The position numbers were made by a program, and so were the translations under genes. From NCBI GenBank assembly GCA_963680875.1, contig OY804588.1, positions 94,854,233 through 94,918,232 of the forward strand: a DNA stretch of 64,000 bases, written 5' to 3'. The DNA is from Bathymodiolus brooksi (taxonomy: Eukaryota > Mollusca > Bivalvia > Mytilida > Modiolidae). Under the pieces are notes generated by a model that did no database searches, was not told the DNA's origin, and was given only the letters and a program-made list of their open reading frames with translations. Below are positions 22,601-36,792 of the stretch, piece after piece (the stretch's first letter is position 1; every line of letters begins with the position of its first letter).

Positions 22601-24788
22601 CTAATCTCTTGACTATGAGTGTAGCTGATGAAGGTTATTCTAATATTTTGACTATGAGTGTAGCTGATGAAGGTTATTCTAATCTTTTGACTATGAGTGT
22701 AGCTGATGAAGGTTATTCTAATATTTTGACTATGAGTGTAGCTGATGAAGGTTATTCTAATCTTTTGACTATGAGTGTAGCTGATGAAGGTTATTCTAAT
22801 ATTTTGACTATGAGTGTAGCTGATGAAGGTTATTCTAATCTTTTGACTATGAGGGTAGCTGATGAAGGTTATTCTAATCTTTTGACTATGAGGGTAGCTG
22901 ATGAAGGTTATTCTAATATTTTGACTATGAGTGTAGCTGATGAAGGTTATTCTAATCTTTTGACTATGAGTGTAGCTGATGAAGGTTATTCTAATATTTT
23001 GACTATGAGTGTAGCTGATGAAGGTTATTCTAATCTTTTGACTATGAGTGTAGCTGATTAAAGTTATTCTAATATTTTGACTATGAGTGTAGCTGATGAA
23101 GGTTATTCTAATCTTTTGACTATGAGTGTAGCTGCTGAAGGTTATTTTAATATTTTGACTATGAGTGTAACTGATGAAGGTTATTCTAATATTTTGACTA
23201 TGAGTGTAGCTGATGAAGGTTATTCTAATATTTTGACTATAAGTGTAGCTGATGAAGGTTATTCTAATCTTTTGACTATGAGTGTAGCTGATGAAGGTTA
23301 TTCTAATCTTTTGACTATGAGTGTAGCTGATGAAGGTTATTCTAATCTTTAGACTATGAGTGTTGCTGATGAAGGTTATTCTAATATTTTGACTGAGTGT
23401 AGCTGATGGAGGTTATTCTAATCTTTTGACTATGAGGGTAGCTGATGGAGGTTATTCTAATCTTTTGACTATGAGTGTAGCTGATGAAGGTTATTCTAAT
23501 ATTTTGACTATGAGTGTAGCTGATGAAGGTTATTCTAATCTTTTGACTATGAGGGTAGCTGATGAAGGTTATTCTAATCTTTTGACTATGAGGGTAGCTG
23601 ATGAAGGTTATTCTAATATTTTGACTATGAGTGTAGCTGATGAAGGTTATTCTAATCTTTTGACTATGAGTGTAGCTGATGAAGGTTATTCTAATATTTT
23701 GACTATGAGTGTAGCTGATGAAGGTTATTCTAATCTTTTGACTATGAGTGTAGCTGATTAAAGTTATTCTAATATTTTGACTATGAGTGTAGCTGATGAA
23801 GGTTATTCTAATCTTTTGACTATGAGTGTAGCTGATGAAGGTTATTTTAATATTTTGACTATGAGTGTAACTGATGAAGGTTATTCTAATATTTTGACTA
23901 TGAGTGTGGCTGATGAAGGTTATTCTAACATTTTGACTATGAGTGTAGCTGATGAAGGTTATTCTAATCTCTTGACTATGAGTGTAGCTGATGAAGGTTA
24001 TTCTAATATTTTGACTATGAGTGTAGCTGATGAAGGTTATTCTAATCTTTTGACTATGAGTGTAGCTGATGAAGGTTATTCTAATATTTTGACTATGAGT
24101 GTAGCTGATGAAGGTTATTCTAATCTTTTGACTATGAGTGTAGCTGATGAAGGTTATTCTAATATTTTGACTATGAGTGTAGCTGATGAAGGTTATTCTA
24201 ATCTTTTGACTATGAGGGTAGCTGATGAAGGTTATTCTAATCTTTTGACTATGAGGGTAGCTGATGAAGGTTATTCTAATATTTTGACTATGAGTGTAGC
24301 TGATGAAGGTTATTCTAATCTTTTGACTATGAGTGTAGCTGATGAAGGTTATTCTAATATTTTGACTATGAGTGTAGCTGATGAAGGTTATTCTAATCTT
24401 TTGACTATGAGTGTAGCTGATTAAAGTTATTCTAATATTTTGACTATGAGTGTAGCTGATGAAGGTTATTCTAATCTTTTGACTATGAGTGTAGCTGATG
24501 AAGGTTATTTTAATATTTTGACTATGAGTGTAACTGATGAAGGTTATTCTAATATTTTGACTATGAGTGTAGCTGATGAAGGTTATTCTAATATTTTGAC
24601 TATAAGTGTAGCTGATGAAGGTTATTCTAATCTTTTGACTATGAGTGTAGCTGATGAAGGTTATTCTAATCTTTTGACTATGAGTGTAGCTGATGAAGGT
24701 TATTCTAATCTTTAGACTATGAGTGTTGCTGATGAAGGTTATTCTAATATTTTGACTGAGTGTAGCTGATGGAGGTTATTCTAATCTT
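19696..24788 (+). repeat. Core segment copied from 4.3-5.0 and 8.0-12.3 kb
   Basis: The first part (to 20428) matches 4283-5015 at +15,413. From 20429 to 24788 nine consecutive markers match 7974-12333 at exactly +12,455, comprising the 2,997-bp repeat and the 1,363-bp truncated repeat. Confidence 0.87.
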
Positions 24789-27700
24789 TTGACTATGAGG
24801 GTAGCTGATGGAGGTTATTCTAATCTTTTGACTATGAGTGTAGCTGATGAAGGTTATTCTAATATTTTGACTATGAGTGTAGCTGATGAAGGTTATTCTA
24901 ATCTTTTGACTATGAGTGTAGCTGATGAAGTTTATTCTAATATTTTGACTTTGAGTGTAGCTGATGGAGGTTATTCTAATCTTTTGACTATGAGTGTAGC
25001 TGATGAAGGTTATTCTAATCTTTTGACTATGAGTGTAGCTGATGAAGGTTATTCTAATATTTTGACTATGAGTGTAGCTGATGAAGGTTATTCTAATATT
25101 TTGACTATGAGTGTAGCTGATGAAGGTTATTCTAATCTTTTGACTATGAGTGTAGCTGATGAAGGTTATTCTAATATTTTGACAATGAGTGTAGCTGATG
25201 AAGGTTATTCTAATCTTTTGACTATGAGGGTAGCTGATGAAGGTTATTCTAATCTTTTGACTATGAGGGTAGCTGATGAAGGTTATTCTAATATTTTGAC
25301 TATGAGTGTAGCTGATGAAGGTTATTCTAATCTTTTGACTATGAGTGTAGCTGATGAAGGTTATTCTAATATTTTGACTATGAGTGTAGCTGATGAAGGT
25401 TATTCTAATCTTTTGACTATGAGTGTAGCTGATGAAGGTTATTCTAATATTTTGACTATGAGTGTAGCTGATGAAGGTTATTCTAATCTTTTGACTATGA
25501 GTGTAGCTGATGAAGGTTATTGTAATATTTTGACTATGAGTGTAACTGATGAAGGTTATTCTAATATTTTGACTATGAGTGTAGCTGATGAAGGTTATTC
25601 TAATATTTTGACTATGAGTGTAGCTGATGAAGGTTATTCTAATCTTTTGACTATGAGTGTAGCTGATGAAGGTTATTCTAATATTTTGACTATGAGTGTA
25701 GCTGATGAAGGTTATTCTAATCTTTTGACTATGAGTGTAGCTGATGAAGGTTATTCTAATATTTTGACTATGAGTGTAACTGATGAAGGTTATTCTAATC
25801 TTTTGACTATGAGTGTAGCTGATTAAAGTTATTCTAATATTTTGACTATGAGTGTAGCTGATGAAGGTTATTCTAATCTTTTGACTATGAGTGTAGCTGA
25901 TGAAGGTTATTTTAATATTTTGACTATGAGTGTAACTGATGAAGGTTATTCTAATATTTTGACTATGAGTGTGGCTGATGAAGGTTATTCTAACATTTTG
26001 ACTATGAGTGTAGCTGATGAAGGTTATTCTAATCTCTTGACTATGAGTGTAGCTGATGAAGGTTATTCTAATATTTTGACTATGAGTGTAGCTGATGAAG
26101 GTTATTCTAATCTTTTGACTATGAGTGTAGCTGATGAAGGTTATTCTAATATTTTGACTATGAGTGTAGCTGATGAAGGTTATTCTAATCTTTTGACTAT
26201 GAGTGTAGCTGATGAAGGTTATTCTAATATTTTGACTATGAGTGTAGCTGATGAAGGTTATTCTAATCTTTTGACTATGAGGGTAGCTGATGAAGGTTAT
26301 TCTAATCTTTTGACTATGAGGGTAGCTGATGAAGGTTATTCTAATATTTTGACTATGAGTGTAGCTGATGAAGGTTATTCTAATCTTTTGACTATGAGTG
26401 TAGCTGATGAAGGTTATTCTAATATTTTGACTATGAGTGTAGCTGATGAAGGTTATTCTAATCTTTTGACTATGAGTGTAGCTGATTAAAGTTATTCTAA
26501 TATTTTGACTATGAGTGTAGCTGATGAAGGTTATTCTAATCTTTTGACTATGAGTGTAGCTGATGAAGGTTATTTTAATATTTTGACTATGAGTGTAACT
26601 GATGAAGGTTATTCTAATATTTTGACTATGAGTGTAGCTGATGAAGGTTATTCTAATATTTTGACTATAAGTGTAGCTGATGAAGGTTATTCTAATCTTT
26701 TGACTATGAGTGTAGCTGATGAAGGTTATTCTAATCTTTTGACTATGAGTGTAGCTGATGAAGGTTATTCTAATCTTTAGACTATGAGTGTTGCTGATGA
26801 AGGTTATTCTAATATTTTGACTGAGTGTAGCTGATGGAGGTTATTCTAATCTTTTGACTATGAGGGTAGCTGATGGAGGTTATTCTAATCTTTTGACTAT
26901 GAGTGTAGCTGATGAAGGTTATTCTAATATTTTGACTATGAGTGTAGCTGATGAAGGTTATTCTAATCTTTTGACTATGAGTGTAGCTGATGAAGTTTAT
27001 TCTAATATTTTGACTTTGAGTGTAGCTGATGGAGGTTATTCTAATCTTTTGACTATGAGTGTAGCTGATGAAGGTTATTCTAATCTTTTGACTATGAGTG
27101 TAGCTGATGAAGGTTATTCTAATATTTTGACTATGAGTGTAGCTGATGAAGGTTATTCTAATATTTTGACTATGAGTGTAGCTGATGAAGGTTATTCTAA
27201 TCTTTTGACTATGAGTGTAGCTGATGAAGGTTATTCTAATATTTTGACAATGAGTGTAGCTGATGAAGGTTATTCTAATCTTTTGACTATGAGGGTAGCT
27301 GATGAAGGTTATTCTAATCTTTTGACTATGAGGGTAGCTGATGAAGGTTATTCTAATATTTTGACTATGAGTGTAGCTGATGAAGGTTATTCTAATCTTT
27401 TGACTATGAGTGTAGCTGATGAAGGTTATTCTAATATTTTGACTATGAGTGTAGCTGATGAAGGTTATTCTAATCTTTTGACTATGAGTGTAGCTGATGA
27501 AGGTTATTCTAATATTTTGACTATGAGTGTAGCTGATGAAGGTTATTCTAATCTTTTGACTATGAGTGTAGCTGATGAAGGTTATTGTAATATTTTGACT
27601 ATGAGTGTAACTGATGAAGGTTATTCTAATATTTTGACTATGAGTGTAGCTGATGAAGGTTATTCTAATATTTTGACTATGAGTGTAGCTGATGAAGGTT

Positions 27701-28743
27701 ATTCTAATCTTTTGACTATGAGTGTAGCTGATGAAGGTTATTCTAATATTTTGACTATGAGTGTAGCTGATGAAGGTTATTCTAATCTTTTGACTATGAG
27801 GGTAGCGGATGAAGGTTATTCTAATCTTTTGACTATGAGGGTAGCTGATGAAGGTTATTCTAATATTTTGACTATGAGTGTAGCTGATGAAGGTTATTCT
27901 AATCTTTTGACTATGAGTGTAGCTGATTAAAGTTATTCTAATATTTTGACTATGAGTGTAGCTGATGAAGGTTATTCTAATCTTTTGACTATGAGTGTAG
28001 CTGATGAAGGTTATTCTAATATTTTGACTATGAGTGTAACTGATGAAGGTTATTCTAATATTTTGACTATGAGTGTAGCTGATGAAGGTTATTCTAATAT
28101 TTTGACTATGAGTGTAGCTGATGAAGGTTATTCTAATCTTTTGACTATGAGTGTAGCTGATGAAGGTTATTCTAATCTTTTGACTATGAGTGTAGCTGAT
28201 GAAGGTTATTCTAATATTTTGACTATGAGTGTAGCTGATGAAGGTTATTCTAATATTTTGACTATGAGTGTAGCTGATGAAGGTTATTCTAATCTTTTGA
28301 CTATGAGTGTAGCTGATGAAGGTTATTCTAATATTTTGACTATGAGTGTAGCTGATGAAGGTTATTCTAATCTTTTGACTATGAGTGTAGCTGATGAAGG
28401 TTATTCTAATCTTTTGACTATGAGTGTAGCTGATGAAGTTTATTCTAATATTTTGACTTTGAGTGTAGCTGATGGAGGTTATTCTAATCTTTTGACTATG
28501 AGTGTAGCTGATGAAGGTTATTCTAATCTTTTGACTATGAGTGTAGCTGATGAAGGTTATTCTAACATTTTGACTCTGAGTGTAGCTGATGAAGGTTATT
28601 CTAATCTCTTGACTATGAGTGTAGGTGATGAAGGTTATTCTAATATTTTGACTATGAGTGTAGCTGATGAAGGTTATTCTAATCTCTTGACTATGAGTGT
28701 AGCTGATGAAGGTTATTCTAATATTTTGACTGAGTGTAGCTGA
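24789..28743 (+). repeat. Core segment with extra 2,065-bp tandem copy
   Basis: The ATGAGGGTAGCTGATGGAGG anchor occurs at 24789 and again at 26854, 2,065 bp apart, a spacing seen nowhere else. An unusual GTAACTGATG unit near 25770 sits at the junction. At about 28.1-28.2 kb a deletion relative to 13387-14338 joins two blocks; from there to 28743 the offset is 14,405 bp. Confidence 0.82.
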
Positions 28744-29753
28744 TGAAGGTTATTCTAATATTTTGACTATGAGTGTAGCTGATGAATGCTATTCTAATCT
28801 TTTGACTGAGTGTAGCTGATGAAGGTTATTCTAATCTTTTGACTATGAGTGTACCTGATGAAGGTTATTGTAATCTTTTGACTATGAGTGTAGCTGATGA
28901 AGGTTATTCTAATCTTTTGACTATGAGTGTAGCTGATGAAGATTATTCTAAACTTTTGACTATGAATTTAGCTGATGAAGGTTATTCTAATCGTTTGACT
29001 GAGTGTAGCTGATGAAGGTTATTCTAATCGTTTGACTATGAGTGTAGCTGATGAAGGTTATTCTAATCTCTTGACTATGAGTGTAGCTGATGAAGGTTAT
29101 TCTAATATTTTGACTGAGTGTACCTGATGAAGGTTATTCTAATCTCTTTACTATGAGTGTAGCTGATGAAGGTTATTCTAATATTTTGACTATGAGTGTA
29201 CCTGATGAAGGTTATTCTAATCTCTTGACTATGAGTGTAGCTGATGAAGGTTATTGTAATATTTTGACTATGAGTGTAGCTGATGAAGGTTATTCTAATC
29301 TCTTGACTATGAGTGTAGCTGATGAACATTATTCTAATATTTTGACTATGAGTGTAGCTGATGAAGGTTATTCCAATCTTTTGACTATGAGTGTAGCTGA
29401 TGAATGTTATTCTAATCTTTTGACTGAGTGTAGCTGATGAAGGTTATTCCAATCTTTTGACTATGAGTGTAGCTGATGAAGGTCATTCCAATCTTTTGAC
29501 TTTGAGTGTAGCTGATGAAGGTTATTCTAATCGTTTGACTATGAGTGTCCCTGATGGAGGTTATTCTAATCTCTTGACTATGAGTGTAGCTGATGAAGGT
29601 TATTCTAATATTTTGACTATGAGTGTAGCTGATGAAGGTTATTCTAATCTCTTGACTATGAGTGTAGCTGATGAACATTATTCTAATATTTTGATTATGA
29701 GTGTAGCTGATGAAGGTTATTCTAATCTTTTGACTATGAGTGTAGCTGATTAA
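28744..29753 (+). repeat. Variant module M, copy 2 (1,010 bp)
   Basis: It has the same length and marker order as copy 1, at +14,405. A small difference is GAGTGTAGC where copy 1 has GAGTTTAGC near 14678. Confidence 0.87.
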
Positions 29754-32700
29754 AGTTATTCTAATATTTTGACTATGAGTGTAGCTGATGAAGGTTATTC
29801 TAATCTTTTGACTATGAGTGTAGCTGATGAAGGTTATTCTAATATTTTGACTATGAGTGTAGCTGATGAAGGTTATTCTAATCTTTTGACTATGAGGGTA
29901 GCTGATGAAGGTTATTCTAATCTTTTGACTATGAGGGTAGCTGATGAAGGTTATTCTAATATTTTGACTATGAGTGTAGCTGATGAAGGTTATTCTAATC
30001 TTTTGACTATGAGTGTAGCTGATGAAGGTTATTCTAATATTTTGACTATGAGTGTAGCTGATGAAGGTTATTCTAATCTTTTGACTATGAGTGTAGCTGA
30101 TGAAGGTTATTCTAATATTTTGACTATGAGTGTAGCTGATGAAGGTTATTCTAATCTTTTGACTATGAGTGTAGCTGATTAAAGTTATTCTAATATTTTG
30201 ACTATGAGTGTAGCTGATGAAGGTTATTCTAATCTTTTGACTATGAGTGTAGCTGATGAAGGTTATTCTAATATTTTGACTATGAGTGTAACTGATGAAG
30301 GTTATTCTAATATTTTGACTATGAGTGTAGCTGATGAAGGTTATTCTAATCTTTTGACTATGAGTGTAGCTGATTAAAGTTATTCTAATATTTTGACTAT
30401 GAGTGTAGCTGATGAAGGTTATTCTAATCTTTTGACTATGAGTGTAGCTGATGAAGGTTATTCTAATATTTTGACTATGAGTGTAACTGATGAAGGTTAT
30501 TCTAATATTTTGACTATGAGTGTAGCTGATGAAGGTTATTCTAATATTTTGACTATGAGTGTAGCTGATGAAGGTTATTCTAATCTTTTGACTATGAGTG
30601 TAGCTGATGAAGGTTATTCTAATCTTTTGACTATGAGTGTAGCTGATGAAGGTTATTCTAATCTTTTGACTATGAGTGTTGCCGATGAAGGTTATTCTAA
30701 TATTTTGACTGAGTGTAGCTGATGGAGGTTATTCTAATATTTTGACTATGAGTGTAGCTGATGAAGGTTATTCTAATCTTTTGACTATGAGTGTAGCTGA
30801 TGAAGGTTATTCTAATATTTTGACTATGAGTGTAGCTGATGAAGGTTATTCTAATATTTTGACTATGAGTGTAGCTGATGAAGGTTATTCTAATCTTTTG
30901 ACTATGAGTGTAGCTGATGAAGGTTATTCTAATATTTTGACTATGAGTGTAGCTGATGAAGGTTATTCTAATCTTTTGACTATGAGTGTAGCTGATGAAG
31001 GTTATTCTAATCTTTTGACTATGAGTGTAGCTGATGAAGTTTATTCTAATATTTTGACTTTGAGTGTAGCTGATGGAGGTTATTCTAATCTTTTGACTAT
31101 GAGTGTAGCTGATGAAGGTTATTCTAATCTTTTGACTATGAGTGTAGCTGATGAAGGTTATTCTAACATTTTGACTCTGAGTGTAGCTGATGAAGGTTAT
31201 TCTAATCTCTTGACTATGAGTGTAGGTGATGAAGGTTATTCTAATATTTTGACTATGAGTGTAGCTGATGAAGGTTATTCTAATCTCTTGACTATGAGTG
31301 TAGCTGATGAAGGTTATTCTAATATTTTGACTGAGTGTAGCTGATGAAGGTTATTCTAATATTTTGACTATGAGTGTAGCTGATGAATGCTATTCTAATC
31401 TCTTGACTATGAGTGTGGCTGATGAAGGTTATTCTAACATTTTGACTATGAGTGTAGCTGATGAAGGTTATTCTAATCTCTTGACTATGAGTGTAGCTGA
31501 TGAAGGTTATTCTAATATTTTGACTATGAGTGTAGCTGATGAAGGTTATTCTAATCTTTTGACTATGAGTGTAGCTGATGAAGGTTATTCTAATATTTTG
31601 ACTATGAGTGTAGCTGATGAAGGTTATTCTAATCTTTTGACTATGAGTGTAGCTGATGAAGGTTATTCTAATATTTTGACTATGAGTGTAGCTGATGAAG
31701 GTTATTCTAATCTTTTGACTATGAGGGTAGCTGATGAAGGTTATTCTAATCTTTTGACTATGAGGGTAGCTGATGAAGGTTATTCTAATATTTTGACTAT
31801 GAGTGTAGCTGATGAAGGTTATTCTAATCTTTTGACTATGAGTGTAGCTGATGAAGGTTATTCTAATATTTTGACTATGAGTGTAGCTGATGAAGGTTAT
31901 TCTAATCTTTTGACTATGAGTGTAGCTGATTAAAGTTATTCTAATATTTTGACTATGAGTGTAGCTGATGAAGGTTATTCTAATCTTTTGACTATGAGTG
32001 TAGCTGCTGAAGGTTATTTTAATATTTTGACTATGAGTGTAACTGATGAAGGTTATTCTAATATTTTGACTATGAGTGTAGCTGATGAAGGTTATTCTAA
32101 TATTTTGACTATAAGTGTAGCTGATGAAGGTTATTCTAATCTTTTGACTATGAGTGTAGCTGATGAAGGTTATTCTAATCTTTTGACTATGAGTGTAGCT
32201 GATGAAGGTTATTCTAATCTTTAGACTATGAGTGTTGCTGATGAAGGTTATTCTAATATTTTGACTGAGTGTAGCTGATGGAGGTTATTCTAATCTTTTG
32301 ACTATGAGGGTAGCTGATGGAGGTTATTCTAATCTTTTGACTATGAGTGTAGCTGATGAAGGTTATTCTAATATTTTGACTATGAGTGTAGCTGATGAAG
32401 GTTATTCTAATCTTTTGACTATGAGGGTAGCTGATGAAGGTTATTCTAATCTTTTGACTATGAGGGTAGCTGATGAAGGTTATTCTAATATTTTGACTAT
32501 GAGTGTAGCTGATGAAGGTTATTCTAATCTTTTGACTATGAGTGTAGCTGATGAAGGTTATTCTAATATTTTGACTATGAGTGTAGCTGATGAAGGTTAT
32601 TCTAATCTTTTGACTATGAGTGTAGCTGATTAAAGTTATTCTAATATTTTGACTATGAGTGTAGCTGATGAAGGTTATTCTAATCTTTTGACTATGAGTG

Positions 32701-35700
32701 TAGCTGATGAAGGTTATTTTAATATTTTGACTATGAGTGTAACTGATGAAGGTTATTCTAATATTTTGACTATGAGTGTGGCTGATGAAGGTTATTCTAA
32801 CATTTTGACTATGAGTGTAGCTGATGAAGGTTATTCTAATCTCTTGACTATGAGTGTAGCTGATGAAGGTTATTCTAATATTTTGACTATGAGTGTAGCT
32901 GATGAAGGTTATTCTAATCTTTTGACTATGAGTGTAGCTGATGAAGGTTATTCTAATATTTTGACTATGAGTGTAGCTGATGAAGGTTATTCTAATCTTT
33001 TGACTATGAGTGTAGCTGATGAAGGTTATTCTAATATTTTGACTATGAGTGTAGCTGATGAAGGTTATTCTAATCTTTTGACTATGAGGGTAGCTGATGA
33101 AGGTTATTCTAATCTTTTGACTATGAGGGTAGCTGATGAAGGTTATTCTAATATTTTGACTATGAGTGTAGCTGATGAAGGTTATTCTAATCTTTTGACT
33201 ATGAGTGTAGCTGATGAAGGTTATTCTAATATTTTGACTATGAGTGTAGCTGATGAAGGTTATTCTAATCTTTTGACTATGAGTGTAGCTGATTAAAGTT
33301 ATTCTAATATTTTGACTATGAGTGTAGCTGATGAAGGTTATTCTAATCTTTTGACTATGAGTGTAGCTGATGAAGGTTATTTTAATATTTTGACTATGAG
33401 TGTAACTGATGAAGGTTATTCTAATATTTTGACTATGAGTGTAGCTGATGAAGGTTATTCTAATATTTTGACTATAAGTGTAGCTGATGAAGGTTATTCT
33501 AATCTTTTGACTATGAGTGTAGCTGATGAAGGTTATTCTAATCTTTTGACTATGAGTGTAGCTGATGAAGGTTATTCTAATCTTTAGACTATGAGTGTTG
33601 CTGATGAAGGTTATTCTAATATTTTGACTGAGTGTAGTTGATGGAGGTTATTCTAATCTTTTGACTATGAGGGTAGCTGATGGAGGTTATTCTAATCTTT
33701 TGACTATGAGTGTAGCTGATGAAGGTTATTCTAATATTTTGACTATGAGTGTAGCTGATGAAGGTTATTCTAATCTTTTGACTATGAGTGTAGCTGATGA
33801 AGTTTATTCTAATATTTTGACTTTGAGTGTAGCTGATGGAGGTTATTCTAATCTTTTGACTATGAGTGTAGCTGATGAAGGTTATTCTAATATTTTGACT
33901 ATGAGTGTAGCTGATGAAGGTTATTCTAATATTTTGACTATGAGTGTAGCTGATGAAGGTTATTCTAATCTTTTGACTATGAGTGTAGCTGATGAAGGTT
34001 ATTCTAATATTTTGACAATGAGTGTAGCTGATGAAGGTTATTCTAATCTTTTGACTATGAGGGTAGCTGATGAAGGTTATTCTAATCTTTTGACTATGAG
34101 GGTAGCTGATGAAGGTTATTCTAATATTTTGACTATGAGTGTAGCTGATGAAGGTTATTCTAATCTTTTGACTATGAGTGTAGCTGATGAAGGTTATTCT
34201 AATATTTTGACTATGAGTGTAGCTGATGAAGGTTATTCTAATCTTTTGACTATGAGTGTAGCTGATGAAGGTTATTGTAATATTTTGACTATGAGTGTAA
34301 CTGATGAAGGTTATTCTAATATTTTGACTATGAGTGTAGCTGATGAAGGTTATTCTAATCTTTTGACTATGAGTGTAGCTGATGAAGGTTATTCTAATAT
34401 TTTGACTATGAGTGTAGCTGATGAAGGTTATTCTAATCTTTTGACTATGAGTGTAGCTGATGAAGGTTATTGTAATATTTTGACTATGAGTGTAACTGAT
34501 GAAGGTTATTCTAATATTTTGACTATGAGTGTAGCTGATGAAGGTTATTCTAATATTTTGACTATGAGTGTAGCTGATGAAGGTTATTCTAATCTTTTGA
34601 CTATGAGTGTAGCTGATGAAGGTTATTCTAATATTTTGACTATGAGTGTAGCTGATGAAGGTTATTCTAATCTTTTGACTATGAGGGTAGCGGATGAAGG
34701 TTATTCTAATCTTTTGACTATGAGGGTAGCTGATGAAGGTTATTCTAATATTTTGACTATGAGTGTAGCTGATGAAGGTTATTCTAATCTTTTGACTATG
34801 AGTGTAGCTGATTAAAGTTATTGTAATATTTTGACTATGAGTGTAGCTGATGAAGGTTATTCTAATCTTTTGACTATGAGTGTAGCTGATGAAGGTTATT
34901 CTAATATTTTGACTATGAGTGTAACTGATGAAGGTTATTCTAATATTTTGACTATGAGTGTAGCTGATGAAGGTTATTCTAATATTTTGACTATGAGTGT
35001 AGCTGATGAAGGTTATTCTAATCTTTTGACTATGAGTGTAGCTGATGAAGGTTATTCTAATCTTTTGAATATGAGTGTAGCTGATGAAGGTTATTCTAAT
35101 CTTTTGACTATGAGTGTTGCCGATGAAGGTTATTCTAATATTTTGACTGAGTGTAGCTGATGGAGGTTATTCTAATATTTTGACTATGAGTGTAGCTGAT
35201 GAAGGTTATTCTAATCTTTTGACTATGAGTGTAGCTGATGAAGGTTATTCTAATATTTTGACTATGAGTGTAGCTGATGAAGGTTATTCTAATATTTTGA
35301 CTATGAGTGTAGCTGATGAAGGTTATTCTAATCTTTTGACTATGAGTGTAGCTGATGAAGGTTATTCTAATATTTTGACTATGAGTGTAGCTGATGAAGG
35401 TTATTCTAATCTTTTGACTATGAGTGTAGCTGATGAAGGTTATTCTAATCTTTTGACTATGAGTGTAGCTGATGAAGTTTATTCTAATATTTTGACTTTG
35501 AGTGTAGCTGATGGAGGTTATTCTAATCTTTTGACTATGAGTGTAGCTGATGAAGGTTATTCTAATCTTTTGACTATGAGTGTAGCTGATGAAGGTAATT
35601 CTAACATTTTGACTCTGAGTGTAGCTGATGAAGGTTATTCTAATCTCTTGACTATGAGTGTAGGTGATGAAGGTTATTCTAATATTTTGACTATGAGTGT

Positions 35701-35782
35701 AGCTGATGAAGGTTATTCTAATCTCTTGACTATGAGTGTAGCTGATGAAGGTTATTCTAATATTTTGACTGAGTGTAGCTGA
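29754..35782 (+). repeat. Core segment between M copies 2 and 3
   Basis: Markers from 30393 to 33661 match 21521 to 24789 at exactly +8,872. Around 34.25-34.50 kb the TATTGTAAT plus GTAACTGATG pair is present twice, giving a 384-codon open stretch (33661-34815). Private changes are TTTTGAATATG near 35068, GGTAATTCT near 35595 and TTATTGTAAT after the GATTAA at 34813. Confidence 0.85.
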
Positions 35783-36792
35783 TGAAGGTTATTCTAATAT
35801 TTTGACTATGAGTGTAGCTGATGAATGCTATTCTAATCTTTTGACTGAGTGTAGCTGATGAAGGTTATTCTAATCTTTTGACTATGAGTGTACCTGATGA
35901 AGGTTATTGTAATCTTTTGACTATGAGTGTAGCTGATGAAGGTTATTCTAATCTTTTGACTATGAGTGTAGCTGATGAAGATTATTCTAAACTTTTGACT
36001 ATGAATTTAGCTGATGAAGGTTATTCTAATCGTTTGACTGAGTGTAGCTGATGAAGGTTATTCTAATCGTTTGACTATGAGTGTAGCTGATGAAGGTTAT
36101 TCTAATCTCTTGACTATGAGTGTAGCTGATGAAGGTTATTCTAATATTTTGACTGAGTGTACCTGATGAAGGTTATTCTAATCTCTTTACTATGAGTGTA
36201 GCTGATGAAGGTTATTCTAATATTTTGACTATGAGTGTACCTGATGAAGGTTATTCTAATCTCTTGACTATGAGTGTAGCTGATGAAGGTTATTGTAATA
36301 TTTTGACTATGAGTGTAGCTGATGAAGGTTATTCTAATCTCTTGACTATGAGTGTAGCTGATGAACATTATTCTAATATTTTGACTATGAGTGTAGCTGA
36401 TGAAGGTTATTCCAATCTTTTGACTATGAGTGTAGCTGATGAATGTTATTCTAATCTTTTGACTGAGTGTAGCTGATGAAGGTTATTCCAATCTTTTGAC
36501 TATGAGTGTAGCTGATGAAGGTCATTCCAATCTTTTGACTTTGAGTGTAGCTGATGAAGGTTATTCTAATCGTTTGACTATGAGTGTCCCTGATGGAGGT
36601 TATTCTAATCTCTTGACTATGAGTGTAGCTGATGAAGGTTATTCTAATATTTTGACTATGAGTGTAGCTGATGAAGGTTATTCTAATCTCTTGACTATGA
36701 GTGTAGCTGATGAACATTATTCTAATATTTTGATTATGAGTGTAGCTGATGAAGGTTATTCTAATCTTTTGACTATGAGTGTAGCTGATTAA
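35783..36792 (+). repeat. Variant module M, copy 3 (1,010 bp)
   Basis: Full-length M at +7,039 from copy 2. It is the last full-length copy before the 271-bp-deleted form takes over. Confidence 0.87.
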
